From assembly GCA_003235365.1 (NCBI GenBank), contig QJWJ01000050.1, positions 1 through 64,000 of the forward strand: a DNA stretch of 64,000 bases, read 5' to 3'. This stretch comes from Deltaproteobacteria bacterium. GTDB taxonomy: Bacteria; Myxococcota_A; Polyangia; Polyangiales; Polyangiaceae. Below the pieces are notes generated by a model. It did not search any database and had not been told where the DNA came from. It saw only the letters and a list, made by a program, of their open reading frames with translations. The translations under genes and the position numbers were made by a program. The stretch's first letter is position 1, and each line of letters opens with the position of its first letter. Below are positions 44,341 through 54,519 of this stretch, piece after piece.

Positions 44341-44600
44341 GCGGGCGAGCACGATTGTCAGGCAGTTTCTCAGGCCCTCGTTTGGTGACGCACTGGGCGC
44401 GATCGCTGCAGTCGCGGTCGGGGTGAGCCCGGCTCGGCCATCGTCGCGTAGGCCATTCCGCTTACCGCATCGCGCAAACCTGCGCTGGGCAACGCAGAGT
44501 TTGCCGGTTTTCGGGACGAAGTGGGCGTACCTCCGTCGCCTGTAGCGGTATGAGGTTTGCAGCAATGTTTCGCCCTATGCCTCGCTTGTCAGGAACTCGG

Positions 44601-46256
44601 ATGCCGCATTCGACCAACGTCAATTCGTTGCTTGTTGCGGGTGGTGTTTTGGTATGTGCACTCGCCGCGTGCAGCGACGGTCAATCGACGGTTTCAGAGG
44701 AGAGCGACGCAGCAATCGCCTCCCCGACTTCGAAACCGACGGGCAGTCCGGTGGACGCCTCGACGACGCCCGACGCTGCGGCCCCCGTCGAAGCGGGAGC
44801 TGCTACCGACGCGGGCGCGCGGGCCGACGCCGTCGCCCCCGAGGGAGGCTCGAATGATGGTTTGCTCGACGACGACACCATGGGTTTGACCGAGGTCGTC
44901 GACATGAACCCCGAACCCGACGTGATCGAGATCGAACTCGAAGCCCGTATCGAAGACCTGGAGCTCGTCGATGGTTTGCTCACGCCAGCGTGGACCTACA
45001 ACGGTGGCGTTCCCGGCCCACTCATTCGCGCGAAGGTGGGGGATCGGTTGATCGTCCATTTTACGAACAACCTGCCCGAGTCCACGTCCATTCACTGGCA
45101 TGGGTTACGGATCCCAAACGATATGGACGGCGTTCCCAACGTCACTCAGGCGCCCATCGAACCCGGCGAGTCGTTCGATTACGACTTCGTGCTGAACGAT
45201 GCAGGCACGTTCTGGTATCACCCGCATGCGAACACCGTCGAACAGGTGGGTTGGGGGCTCTACGGCCCGCTCATCGTCGAGGATCCGTCTGACCCCGACC
45301 TCGGTCCAGAGCGCATGATTGTGCTCTCGGACATCGACATCGAGGACGACGGGCAGTTTCGACCCACCGAGTTCGGCGAGCCGTTGCGCTCGCTGTTTGG
45401 TCGCGAGGGCAACTTCTTGCTGGTCAACGGCAAACTGAACCCTACCTTCGAAGTCCGCTCGGGACGGCGAGAACGCTGGCGTGTGCTCAACGCAGCGCGT
45501 TCGAGGTACTTCTCCCTGGCGTTTGCAGATCAGGACTTCGTTCGCCTCGGCGGAGACAACGGCCTTGCGGCAGAGCCGGTGCTGTTGGAGGACATGCCGA
45601 TCGTCGTGTCTGGTGAGCGATCCGACCTGAGCATCGCGCCCGTCGGCGAACCAGGCTCGACAGTTCAGGTGCAATGGATCCCGGTGGAGCGCGGCTTCGG
45701 CAGCACCTTCAACCGCAACCCGGAGAACCTGTTTCAAGTTCGATTCAGCGATGAACCTGCACTGGAGCCAGAGCCCCTGCCCGAGGTGTCTCGAGTGATC
45801 GAGCCCATCGACGTCACGGATGCCACACCCGTCGACTTCGAATTCACCATCGATACGGTTGGTGACGAGAACGTGATGGGCATCAACCATCTGCCGATGA
45901 AGGACCTGCCGCCGTTCCAGGGGCAGCTCGGCGAAACGCAGGTCTGGACACTGACCAATCACAGCGACTTCAGCCATCCGTTTCACCTGCACGGCTACTT
46001 CTTTCAAGTGCTCGACGTCGACGGTGTTCCGAGCTGGCCGCTCGAGTGGCGCGACACGGTGGACGTCGCGACGGACGCGACGGTGCGCATCGCCGTCACC
46101 TACGATGAACGTCCCGGGACGTGGATGGTGCATTGCCACATTCTCGACCACGCCGAGCGCGGCATGATGGGCATGCTAGAGGTTCACGATCCGGCGGCCG
46201 TCCCAACCGATGCCGGCGCGGTTGTCGAAGGAGACGCCGAAGCTGGGGCCCCCTGA
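44601..46256 (+). CDS. Multicopper oxidase lipoprotein
   Basis: A 551-residue predicted lipoprotein, signal ending VLVCALAACSDG, then an ~85-residue Ala/Asp/Pro/Ser linker. Three cupredoxin domains follow, with copper ligands in HWHGLRIPNDMDG, WYHPHAN, HPFHLHGYFFQV and HCHILDHAERGMM. All four clusters look intact, so laccase- or CueO-like oxidation of Cu(I), phenols or other substrates is expected at the cell surface. It differs from the Tat-exported oxidase at 12086 in export route and spacing. The ATG at 44601 is chosen for the signal peptide. Confidence 0.88.
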   Translation: MPHSTNVNSLLVAGGVLVCALAACSDGQSTVSEESDAAIASPTSKPTGSPVDASTTPDAAAPVEAGAATDAGARADAVAPEGGSNDGLLDDDTMGLTEVVDMNPEPDVIEIELEARIEDLELVDGLLTPAWTYNGGVPGPLIRAKVGDRLIVHFTNNLPESTSIHWHGLRIPNDMDGVPNVTQAPIEPGESFDYDFVLNDAGTFWYHPHANTVEQVGWGLYGPLIVEDPSDPDLGPERMIVLSDIDIEDDGQFRPTEFGEPLRSLFGREGNFLLVNGKLNPTFEVRSGRRERWRVLNAARSRYFSLAFADQDFVRLGGDNGLAAEPVLLEDMPIVVSGERSDLSIAPVGEPGSTVQVQWIPVERGFGSTFNRNPENLFQVRFSDEPALEPEPLPEVSRVIEPIDVTDATPVDFEFTIDTVGDENVMGINHLPMKDLPPFQGQLGETQVWTLTNHSDFSHPFHLHGYFFQVLDVDGVPSWPLEWRDTVDVATDATVRIAVTYDERPGTWMVHCHILDHAERGMMGMLEVHDPAAVPTDAGAVVEGDAEAGAP

Positions 46257-46260
46257 AGCG

Positions 46261-46283
46261 CCCCGGGACGCCGACGTCCGGGG
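46261..46283. terminator. GC-rich hairpin between convergent oxidase and TerB genes
   Basis: CCCCGGGAC and GTCCGGGG (46261-46283) can pair with one bulged base around a short loop. It starts 5 bp after the oxidase stop and lies 13 bp from the TerB-like stop. Confidence 0.4.
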
Positions 46284-46295
46284 TTGGCGTTGGGA

Positions 46296-46670
46296 TCAAT
46301 CGGTCGAAGGTGGGGCAGAGCCCATGACCTTGTTCAGACGGAATTCGATCACCGATTGATGGATGGCCATTGCTTCGGCTACGGCGCTGAGATACTGCCG
46401 TTCTTCGTCGACGATCTTGCCATCGGCCGCTGCGGCCTGGACCAACAGGTTGATGGCCATCTCTCGCGCTGCGCCGTTCAATTTGGCGATTTCCTCACGC
46501 GCCTGGTCGGGTTCCACCAGCGGAAAGATGGCGTCCCATTCACTCTCGGGGATCCCGAACTCGCCCAGCACTTTCTCCACGAAAGCCCGTTCGGTATCAG
46601 TGAAGTCCTCGTCGCTGGCGACCAGTCCTGCAACCATCCGACAAATCAGTCGCTTCGTATCGTCGTCCAC
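46296..46670 (-). CDS. TerB-like domain protein
   Basis: A 124-residue all-alpha cytosolic protein of the TerB/DjlA-like type. It shows the typical acidic metal-binding pattern in helices: VASDEDFTDTERAFVEKVLG and AAADGKIVDEERQYLSAVAE. TerB proteins link tellurite resistance and stress signalling complexes. A GTG at 46670, preceded by AGAGGTG at proper spacing, is the likely start; an upstream extension is Arg-rich and unlike the family. No other ter gene is nearby. Confidence 0.8.
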   Translation of the reverse strand: MDDDTKRLICRMVAGLVASDEDFTDTERAFVEKVLGEFGIPESEWDAIFPLVEPDQAREEIAKLNGAAREMAINLLVQAAAADGKIVDEERQYLSAVAEAMAIHQSVIEFRLNKVMGSAPPSTD

Positions 46671-47111
46671 TTGCTCACCTCTGAAGCCAACCTTAGCGCC
46701 GATTCGCGGCTGGGCTCGCTTCAACGACTGTTGAAGGCGGTGCGCGCGGAAAACGCTCCAGCGCAAATGCATTGACGCGGTGAAGTCGACGTTTCGAGTT
46801 CGTCGTCGAACGCGGCCGTTTTGCAGCCTATCGACGCGCTGCTGTGAGCGCGATCACCCATGGACGGAGTTGGAATGCTCGTCCGGCCAACGTCGACTCT
46901 TCAGCCGAAACGGCGTTCGAGCGTGGCTTCGCTCGAGCACAGCAGAGTGAACGGTCGATGTGCGACATGTGCACCGAGGTGGATGCCTGGTGAACCCGCC
47001 GGGCCAGTACTCCGGGTCACATTCGGAAGCAGGGGCAGCTTTCGGAGCCACGTGGTGAAGCGTAACATTTGCCCGCGCTGCGGTTGACCCAACGTGGTTA
47101 TCCCAACGCCG
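46671..47111. other. Gene-free region
   Basis: I see no supported gene, repeat or RNA between the TerB-like start and the DUF4215 lipoprotein stop. The right part would be the 3' region of the DUF4215 gene. Confidence 0.35.
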
Positions 47112-48380
47112 TCAGCGGATCTTGTACTGAAGTGACGACTCGCAGTTGATCTCGCAACCGTCGTTTCCGAGACGGTTCCCATCATCGCAGGCTTCGTACC
47201 CGCAATCGAGGATCCCATCTCCGCAGCGTGGCCCGAGGCGGCAATTCGGTAGACAACCGCCGTAGCCTCCGACGTTCCGCTGCTTTCCGAGGTCGCACTC
47301 TTCCCCGAAAACGACGTCGAGAAGGCCGTCACCGCAGTAGTCGTCTGGATTCGTGCTCCAGTAGTTCGAATCCGCTGCGCAAGGGAGCCCCGCGTCGGCA
47401 CCGGCGTCCGGCGACAGCGTTGGAGCGGGCGTGCCAGGAATGGGTCGGCAATCGAAGTTCTGTTCGACGCGGCAGTTCGCGTTGCAGCCGTCGCCGCTGT
47501 TGGTGTTGGCGTCATCGCACCCTTCGTAGCGCTCCAACGCCCCGTTGCCGCACCTCGTCGTTGCAGTGCAGGCCTGCCCAGGGCTGCCGCAGACGTGATT
47601 GGCTTCCAACAAGCAGGTTGCGGAACAGCCGTCTCCGCTTTCGACGTTGCCGTCGTCACACTGCTCGTCGTCAGCAATCAGTCCATCACCGCACAGCCCC
47701 AGGTACTCGCACCCCGAGCCTGGGAGGCAGAGATAGCCGTCCTCGATGCAACGGCAGTCGGTCGCACAACCGTCCCCGCTCTGAAGGTTGCCGTCGTCGC
47801 ATGCTTCGATTGGGCTGAGCTGGCCGTCGCCGCAGGCGAGTTCTGGCTCCGGCAGGAGGTCGATGATGATGTCGTTCGAGAGGCGGAAGGATGACGTGGG
47901 ATCGTCGCCGGGCGCAGCGGCGGAAGCGGACGATCCGGGCTCGGCGACGGGTTGGCACTCGACTGCCAGCTTGCCCCACTCGCTTTGTGGCACGACGAGT
48001 GACCCATCGTCGCGGACTTGACTGCATCCGGCGTACGGGCGATTGGGTGGGGGAGTGGTGGTCGCCCCGGGGCTGGTCATGGGGGGAGTGGGCGGGGAAG
48101 CGGTCCCAGGAACAGGTGTCAACGTTGGCAGCGCAGACGGCGTCATGGCGAGGCTCGTCCCCAGCGACCCGGTGGTGGCCTCGCCCGTTGAGCCGCCAGT
48201 GTCGGGTCGACTTGTGCCAGTCGACGTCGGCCCAATCGGTACACCGTCGTCGGCGGGGACGGGAGCGTCGTTGCCGTGCCGTTGAGCACGAGTTTCGCTG
48301 TCGCTTTTCGAACCGCACCCCAGGGTGGCAGTGAGCGTCCAGCCGATGAGCACCGTTATCCTAGCGCCGCTTCGAAGCAT
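47112..48380 (-). CDS. DUF4215 Cys-rich repeat lipoprotein
   Basis: A 422-residue predicted lipoprotein, signal ending WTLTATLGCGSK, with a Thr/Pro/Gly linker to about residue 110. The rest carries about five units of the Myxococcus Cys-rich repeat DUF4215, for example CGDGQLSPIEACDDGN, GDGCATDCRC, CGDGLIADDEQCDDGN and CGNGALERYEGCDDAN. These disulfide-rich units are typical of secreted myxobacterial surface proteins of unknown function, perhaps adhesive. The ATG at 48380 gives a good lipoprotein signal. Confidence 0.87.
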   Translation of the reverse strand: MLRSGARITVLIGWTLTATLGCGSKSDSETRAQRHGNDAPVPADDGVPIGPTSTGTSRPDTGGSTGEATTGSLGTSLAMTPSALPTLTPVPGTASPPTPPMTSPGATTTPPPNRPYAGCSQVRDDGSLVVPQSEWGKLAVECQPVAEPGSSASAAAPGDDPTSSFRLSNDIIIDLLPEPELACGDGQLSPIEACDDGNLQSGDGCATDCRCIEDGYLCLPGSGCEYLGLCGDGLIADDEQCDDGNVESGDGCSATCLLEANHVCGSPGQACTATTRCGNGALERYEGCDDANTNSGDGCNANCRVEQNFDCRPIPGTPAPTLSPDAGADAGLPCAADSNYWSTNPDDYCGDGLLDVVFGEECDLGKQRNVGGYGGCLPNCRLGPRCGDGILDCGYEACDDGNRLGNDGCEINCESSLQYKIR

Positions 48381-48481
48381 GACCTAGCTTGGCACGCTTC
48401 GGAGCTGCGGGCAGCGCAGAAATGTGGGGCTTTGCTGGGTGCGCGCTTTCGGGTGCGATCCGGGTTTGCGCGTGATCGCGC

Positions 48482-49867
48482 TCAGAACAGCCGGTTCATG
48501 CCGTTCAGAGCCGCCACGCGGTACGCTTCGGCCATCGTCGGATAGTTGAAAGTCGTGTCCACGAAGTAGGCCAAGCTGTTGGTGCCCCCGTTCATCACTG
48601 CCTGCCCGATGTGAATGATTTCCGATGCCTGGTCACCGAAGCAGTGGATGCCGAGAATTTCGAGCGATTCCCGATGGAATAGCAACTTGAGCATGCCTAC
48701 GGTCTGCCCCGTTATTTGCGCGCGAGCCAAGCTCCGGAACTGGGCGCGGCCGACTTCGTAAGGCACTCTCTCTTCGGTCAGCTCCCGCTCGGTTCGGCCG
48801 ATGCAGCTGATCTCGGGAGCCGTGTATATGCCCGCCGGTGCGCTCAGTTCGCTGCGGGGCGTACTCGTGCCGGTGACCCAGTGTCGCGCTACGGCGCGGC
48901 CTTGGTCGTAGGAAGCGCTCGCCAGCCCAGGCGGCCCGATGACGTCTCCGGCGGCGTAGATGTGCTCGAGCGCGGTGCGGTAGTTTTCATCCACTTGAAT
49001 GTGCCCGCGGTGATCCGGCGTGATACCGATTTCTTCGAGCCCGAGGTTCTGCGAGTTGCCGGTGCGCCCGTTCGCCCAAAGCAGGTAGTCGGATCGAACC
49101 TTTTTGCCCGATTTCAAGTGCAAGATGACTCCGTCGTCACGCGGCTCGATGCGCTCGTATTCTTCGTCGTGTCGCAGGATGATCCCTTGATCGCGCAGGT
49201 GGTACGACAGCGCGTCGATGATCTCGTCATCGAGGAACGACAGCAACTTGTTGCGCTGATTGATCAAGTCCACCTTGATGTCGAAGTTGCGAAAGATGCA
49301 CGCGTACTCGCAACCAATCACGCCAGCGCCGTAGATGGCAATCGATCGCGGGCTGCGGTCGAGATCGAGGATCGTGTCACTGTCGCGAACCCGTGGATGG
49401 CTGAAGTCGACGTCTGGCGGGCGATAGGGGCGCGAGCCCGTCGCGATCACGAACGCTTGCGACGTGATGCGCTCCACGGTCCCGGATGTTTGGGCGACGA
49501 GCAACTCGTTTGGAGAAGCAAAGCGGGCGTTGCCATGCACCACGTGGACGCTGTTGCGCGTATAGAAGCCCTGCCGCAGCGTGACCTGCTTCTTGATCAC
49601 GTCATCTGCCGTCCGAATCAGTTTGGGGAATTCCGGTCGGAGCGCTTCGCTGACGCCCGCGAGCAGCGGATCCTTGCGAATCTCCAACATGCGACCGGCG
49701 GTGTGGCGCAAGGCTTTGCTGGGGATGGTCCCCCAGTGGGTGCAGCCTCCGCCGACCACGGGGTGCCTCTCGACCAATGCGACGCGTTTGCCCGCTTTGC
49801 TGGCCTGCATTGCCGCGCCTTCGCCGGCCGGACCGCTGCCGATCACCACCAGGTCGTAGTCACTCAT
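48482..49867 (-). CDS. sthA: Soluble pyridine nucleotide transhydrogenase (Si-specific)
   Basis: A 461-residue flavoprotein that interconverts NADPH and NADH in the cytosol. The FAD motif is [20 protein letters not shown] at the N terminus, and the NAD(P) motif is [17 protein letters not shown] in the middle. The sequence [17 protein letters not shown] is diagnostic: SthA lacks the second redox Cys found in lipoamide dehydrogenase and similar reductases. The C-terminal dimerisation domain includes [20 protein letters not shown]. The ATG at 49867 is fixed by the FAD motif. No operon partner is evident. Confidence 0.92.
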   Translation of the reverse strand: MSDYDLVVIGSGPAGEGAAMQASKAGKRVALVERHPVVGGGCTHWGTIPSKALRHTAGRMLEIRKDPLLAGVSEALRPEFPKLIRTADDVIKKQVTLRQGFYTRNSVHVVHGNARFASPNELLVAQTSGTVERITSQAFVIATGSRPYRPPDVDFSHPRVRDSDTILDLDRSPRSIAIYGAGVIGCEYACIFRNFDIKVDLINQRNKLLSFLDDEIIDALSYHLRDQGIILRHDEEYERIEPRDDGVILHLKSGKKVRSDYLLWANGRTGNSQNLGLEEIGITPDHRGHIQVDENYRTALEHIYAAGDVIGPPGLASASYDQGRAVARHWVTGTSTPRSELSAPAGIYTAPEISCIGRTERELTEERVPYEVGRAQFRSLARAQITGQTVGMLKLLFHRESLEILGIHCFGDQASEIIHIGQAVMNGGTNSLAYFVDTTFNYPTMAEAYRVAALNGMNRLF

Positions 49868-50424
49868 GGCAACAGCTAATCCGGCAAACACCCTCCGAGC
49901 AAGCGGCCCGGGGTGACGGGCAACCACAACGGTGGCTCGCTCCGGACGGCGATTCGGTTCGCGTGCGCTTCTCGAAACACTGTCGGGCAGGGAACGGCCC
50001 GATTTGCAGCGGCGTAAGAACGGGTCTCGCAACATGGCGTTGCTTCGGTAGGGCGCACGACGCCGAGTGAGGCGACGCGCCTCTTCGTTGGCAGGCTCGG
50101 TGGTCTGCGAGGATCGATACTGGGGAGGCGGGTAGAAGCCCTGAGTGGGTCCTTGCCGGCCGCTCGCTTGGTTGGTCGGTGCATCGCGTTCGCACTTCGT
50201 CCTGCCGTCGTTGCCGGTTTGGGTCATCGCTGCGTCGTCGGGGCTGGTCGCGGACACCCCGGCAGAGCCTCGGGATCCCTCTGCGCCCCGCGGCGCGTAC
50301 CGCACGATCGTGTCGGTGCTGCCATCGTGCTCAGTGGGGTAGGCAAACGTTCCGAATTTACGTGAATTACACACCTGGACACTGAGCGCAGGTCGCGAGA
50401 TCTGCGACCCAATGCAACAGGTGA
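49868..50424. other. Intergenic region before truncated sulfatase
   Basis: I find no recognisable coding sequence here. In particular no frame encodes the missing N-terminal half of the sulfatase. The left part should contain the sthA promoter. Confidence 0.4.
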
Positions 50425-51276
50425 GCGGTCGATGCAAGGCCGGAGGTCGATGCGGATCTCGTCAATGGCGGAGGAATGGACGACGAGGTGTTTGTGGAGC
50501 GGGTGCTGAAGACGCTCTCGGCGCTGCCGGTCGGTTCGCCCTTTTTCGCCGCGGTTCAGTTCAACGCCACTCACTTTCCGTTCTTGGAGAAGCCGCCGCG
50601 CGGGCCTGAATTCGACGTCACTGAGCGCGTTGGGCGCTACGACAACGCCGTGCGCGTGCTCGACGACGGCTTGGACGCTCTTCTCTCCCATCTGCAATCG
50701 ACAGGGCAACTGTCGAATACTGTCGTGCTGTTGACGGCGGACCACGGCGAGAACCACGGCGAACATGACGCGCACCGGACCCAATCCTTCTATGAGGAGG
50801 TTGCGGGTATTCCCTTCTTTGTTTTCGTGCCAGAACGCCACTCGACACTGTCGGAGCAATCGATCGAGACGTTGCGTAGCAACGCACACGTTCGCGTCCA
50901 GAACCTGGACGTCGTGCCAACGCTGCTCGACGTGATGGGCGTTCCTCGTACCGAGCCATATGCGCGCTTTCGCGCGGCGATGCCCGGCCAATCGCTGTTT
51001 GAACCGGTCGCGGCGGATCGAGTTCTCGTCGCGCGCAACGTCGTGCCCATTCGCCGTTGGTCCAACGAGGGCTTCGGACTGACGCGGGGCAGCGAGCGCT
51101 ACATCTTCACGGAGTGGCAGCAAGAAGGGCTATTCGATCTGAGTAGGGATCCCCAGGAGCGCAACAACTTGATCGTGCCGGGCCGGTTGCCAGAGTGGGT
51201 CCACGTGACGTTGGCACAGCGCCCCGACCTCAAAGAGCTGCGCGACCGGCTCTGTCGCGAACGCCCAATCCAGTAG
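50425..51276 (+). pseudogene. N-terminally truncated sulfatase/alkaline-phosphatase-superfamily gene
   Basis: The frame reads like the C-terminal half of a sulfatase: LLTADHGENHGEHDAHR (metal-binding Asp-His), FYEEVAGIPFFVFVPE, NLDVVPTLLDVMGVPR and the terminal GLFDLSRDPQERNNLIV. Protein-like codons continue upstream of the ATG at 50476 ([19 protein letters not shown]) to an in-frame stop at 50422, which shows that the true gene once extended further. The region with the catalytic Cys/Ser or Thr nucleophile is missing. A protein could still start at 50476 but should be inactive. Confidence 0.7.
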
Positions 51277-51405
51277 CCCCCCGCTGTGCTCCGGACTGGC
51301 GATGGGGGGAACATCAGACCGCGTGGTGTACGAGGCGCAAGGCGAAGCACGGGCACCGCAGCGCGAGGGCGTGGTCGCGACCCCCTTCCATCGTCCGGGT
51401 TTGCC

Positions 51406-52143
51406 ATGCACACTCACGGCGTGGCTGACGCACCTTACGAGCTGTTCTACTGGCCAATGATTCAGGGGCGGGGCGAGTTCGTTCGACTCGTTCTCGAAGA
51501 GTCAGCCGTGCCCTACGTCGACGTCGCCCGGCGAGCTGAGATCGACGGTGGTGGCATCGCGGCGCTGCAACGGGCTATTGCAGAGATCCCCTACGCATTC
51601 GCCCCCCCGATCCTGAAAGCCGGCGACGACGTCGTGTGCCAAACGGTGCAGATTTGCGCGTTCCTTGCTGTTCGCCATGGTTTGGTTGCCGTGGCGGAGG
51701 ATCGTAGGCGGTTGGTGCATCACCTGGTGAGCACTGCCTACGACTTTGCCGTGGAGATCCACAACGTGCACCATCCCGTCAGCAGCGCGCTGTACTACGA
51801 ACAACAGAAGGAGGCAGCGAAACACGCCACCACGGCATTCCTTCGGGAGCGCTTGCCGAAGTATCTCGGCTTCTTTGAGCGTTGCTTCGAACGTTCGGGC
51901 GGTGCGCAGTGGCTCACCGGTGAATTCAGCTACGCCGATTTGTGGCTGTTTCAGTGTGTCGAGGGACTCCACTACGCTTTTCCGAAACACATGGCGCACG
52001 CGGTGACGGCGTTCCCGAAGGTTCTTGCTGCGCGCGACGCGGTCAGAGCGCGTCCGCGTGTCGCCGCCTACCTGGCCTCCGACCGTCGTATCCCTTTCAA
52101 CGAACACGGCCTGTTCCGGTACTACCCGGAGCTTGACGACTGA
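51406..52143 (+). CDS. Glutathione S-transferase-like protein
   Basis: A 245-residue cytosolic protein. The N-terminal thioredoxin-like domain starts YELFYWPMIQGRGEFVRLVL, in which the Tyr/Arg pattern resembles sigma- or theta-class GST, and the C-terminal helical domain has LTGEFSYADLWLFQCVEGL and RPRVAAYLASDRRIPF. The cis-Pro region reads YAFAPPILKAGDDVVCQTVQ, as expected (APPxL). Such proteins conjugate glutathione to electrophiles or act as reductases. The ATG at 51406 starts the domain. It lies between the sulfatase remnant and a convergent LTA-synthase-like gene. Confidence 0.83.
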   Translation: MHTHGVADAPYELFYWPMIQGRGEFVRLVLEESAVPYVDVARRAEIDGGGIAALQRAIAEIPYAFAPPILKAGDDVVCQTVQICAFLAVRHGLVAVAEDRRRLVHHLVSTAYDFAVEIHNVHHPVSSALYYEQQKEAAKHATTAFLRERLPKYLGFFERCFERSGGAQWLTGEFSYADLWLFQCVEGLHYAFPKHMAHAVTAFPKVLAARDAVRARPRVAAYLASDRRIPFNEHGLFRYYPELDD

Positions 52144-52191
52144 CATCGCGCCATCGCGTCCGCGTGCCTGCGGCTCGTGTCGCTCGAGCGC

Positions 52192-54108
52192 TTACGGTTC
52201 GTTGCAAGGCCAGATCTGGTTCTGCATGAGTAGCCGCTCGTTGACATCGACTCGAGTGCTCAGTTTCTTGAGGCGTTCGTGATCGTCTCCGTTTTGGCCT
52301 TCATCCAAGAGATTGTGGCGTTCTTGGGGGTCGGCGATGAGATTGAACAAGAACTCGCGCCCCGAGCGGTCGTGGTGAACGAACTTGTAGGGCGGATCCA
52401 CCACCGCGACGTAGCGGCCAGAGTAGGGTTGTACCATCAACACCGGGCGGACCGAGCGATCGAACACCGAGCGTCCGACGAAGTGGTGTTTGATCCCTCC
52501 GATCCCCAATAGTTCCAACAATGTCGGCGCAATGTCGACCTGCGAGTAGGGGATCTCTTTGACCCGTTCTGGCTTGATGTGATTCGGCCAGATTATCAGC
52601 AGACCAGTTCTGAAGAACTCCTCCTCGTAACTGTCGACATTGCTGGTATAGCCGTGTTCACCGGTTGGAAAGCTGTGGTCTCCGGTGATGATGACCAGGC
52701 TGTTCTGCAGGTAGTCGCGACGAGACAACTCCTCGAAGAAGGTCGCTAGGCCCTGGTCGGAAAGGTGAACGGAGTTTGCGTAGTGCTCGTCGCGTTCTCG
52801 AGCGTCTGGGTATACCGACCGCAGGTGATCAGGGACCTTGTCGAAGGGGACGTGATTGGACACCGGCGCCAAAGTGACGAAGAGCGGTTTGTCGTGGTCC
52901 GTCCGTCGATCCAGTTGTTCGAACACGTCGTGATAAAAGACGTCGTCCCGCAGCCCCCAGCCCCACGCTTCGTCGGCTTTGGGCTCGCCGTGGCTATCGG
53001 CGATGCCCAGGACTTGCTCGAAACCGTTGCGCTTGTAGAAGACATCGCCACGCTCGAAGCCCAGGTCGGCGTACGCCTGAGCGAACAACGTCGCGTAGCC
53101 ATGCTCGCGCAAGACGGCAGGCAGCGAGCGAAAGCAGTTCGACCCGTAGTCCATCAGGATCTTGTGGCGTTTGGAAGGCAAGATCCCTAGCAGCGTCGCA
53201 GCGTGTCCCTTGCTGGTCTGAATCGAGTTGCCATAGAACCACTCGAAGTAGGCGCCCCGTGGGATCAACGAGCGAAACACGGGCATGATCGGCTCGCCCT
53301 TTGGCCCGTCGAGCTCGATGAAGCGAGCGTTGAGCGACTCCATCATGATCAGAAACACGGTCGGCGTAGGTGTCACCCGTTGGCGAACGGGTATCTCGTT
53401 GACATAGGGGAAGACGCCGGGTGGTACGGCAGCTCCCTGGGCTTCGTCGAAGAACGTTTCGCCGAACGAACGCGCCAAGGACACCATGGGATCTCGAGTT
53501 TCGAGTGGTAGCGCCGTCGCGCCCACCCACATCCCCAAGAATGCCAGCGCCTTGGGCGCCTCCCGACGCTGGTGGACGGAACGAGATACCAGGCGGCGCC
53601 ACCACTCGAGCAGAGCGATGATCAGGAGCACGGCCACTCCGATGACTAGCGTCTGGACGCCCACGGAATCGACGACGACATCCAAAATGCCGTCACCAAA
53701 ACCGTTTCTGATGTTCAGCGCTACCGTGGCGTAGTCCAGTGGGACCCTGCGCGCGTGGTGGTATCCTAGTGCAGATACTAGCGATATCGCGCCGATGCCG
53801 AGCGTCGCGAGGTAGATCCGACGCCATCTCCCCAGCAACAAGCCGTGCGCTCGGATCAGCAGATTCAACGTCACGAAGCTCGTGGCGTATTCGGCACAAC
53901 CCGACCAGTCGAGCGCAGGCATTCCACACCCCTGCTTGCGAGCCAACGCCACGAAGTAGGCGACCAGGATTGCGTTGGCGACCCAGTGGACAGCCGGCAC
54001 TTCCGTCAACCGGGTCAACACCTGCGCGCCAGCGTGACGACACTGCGTATGGATCCACGTGCCCCATGTTGCGGGGGCACGGCCGCCATGATCACTCACC
54101 TTGTCCAT
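52192..54108 (-). CDS. LTA synthase/phosphoglycerol transferase family membrane sulfatase
   Basis: A 638-residue inner-membrane enzyme. The N terminus has about five helices (residues ~25-200), then a periplasmic alkaline-phosphatase-fold domain: VFLIMMESLNARFIEL, the probable Thr nucleophile in GNSIQTSKGHAATLL, LVIITGDHSFPTGEHG (metal ligands) and IADPQERHNLLDE. LtaS-like enzymes transfer glycerol phosphate or phosphoethanolamine to surface glycans or lipid A-like acceptors. In a Gram-negative host an OpgB- or EptA-like role is more likely than LTA synthesis. ATG at 54108 is preferred. Confidence 0.86.
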   Translation of the reverse strand: MDKVSDHGGRAPATWGTWIHTQCRHAGAQVLTRLTEVPAVHWVANAILVAYFVALARKQGCGMPALDWSGCAEYATSFVTLNLLIRAHGLLLGRWRRIYLATLGIGAISLVSALGYHHARRVPLDYATVALNIRNGFGDGILDVVVDSVGVQTLVIGVAVLLIIALLEWWRRLVSRSVHQRREAPKALAFLGMWVGATALPLETRDPMVSLARSFGETFFDEAQGAAVPPGVFPYVNEIPVRQRVTPTPTVFLIMMESLNARFIELDGPKGEPIMPVFRSLIPRGAYFEWFYGNSIQTSKGHAATLLGILPSKRHKILMDYGSNCFRSLPAVLREHGYATLFAQAYADLGFERGDVFYKRNGFEQVLGIADSHGEPKADEAWGWGLRDDVFYHDVFEQLDRRTDHDKPLFVTLAPVSNHVPFDKVPDHLRSVYPDARERDEHYANSVHLSDQGLATFFEELSRRDYLQNSLVIITGDHSFPTGEHGYTSNVDSYEEEFFRTGLLIIWPNHIKPERVKEIPYSQVDIAPTLLELLGIGGIKHHFVGRSVFDRSVRPVLMVQPYSGRYVAVVDPPYKFVHHDRSGREFLFNLIADPQERHNLLDEGQNGDDHERLKKLSTRVDVNERLLMQNQIWPCNEP

Positions 54109-54519
54109 GCGTTCCGGCGCGATCGAGTCCCGACAATTGCATGCAAATTCAAGCAAGCCTCACCGTCGAGCGTCAAAACTGCACACCTACAAGCCACGCA
54201 TGACTTTTTGAAGCGGATTCGACCGCGATTCAGCATTTGTCGGGCCGAGTCGGAGTGCGAGCCGCAACAGTTCCGTTGTCCCGGCAGAACCAGCGGCTTG
54301 GGGCAAAGTCCATCCAATGCGGACCGGTGTAGCACCGCCAACGAGTGCGTCGAGAGGAGGCCTGACTGGGGATTGGGGGTTGTCGGTTTCTCCGGGCGCG
54401 TGATTCTACGGTCCGGGAGTCGTGAACACCGAGGCCGTGAAGGCCGCACTGGTTGCGCCGGGTGCGTGCTCACTCCGACCATCTTGCGTCACTGTGTTGC
54501 GCCGGCTACTGTCACCGCT
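54109..54519. other. Divergent intergenic region
   Basis: The 410-bp space between the LTA-synthase-like gene and lipoprotein B2 contains no supported gene. The frame of B2 is open through it, but the residues lack signal-peptide or family character. Both promoters should lie here. Confidence 0.35.

Noticed and set aside
46860..47087. A 75-residue plus-strand frame with terminal CPRCG
   Set aside because: Cys pair alone is not convincing; composition looks like non-coding DNA and no start signal is seen.
48716..49879. A 387-codon plus-strand frame opposite sthA
   Set aside because: sthA on the minus strand is unmistakable, and the antisense product lacks features.
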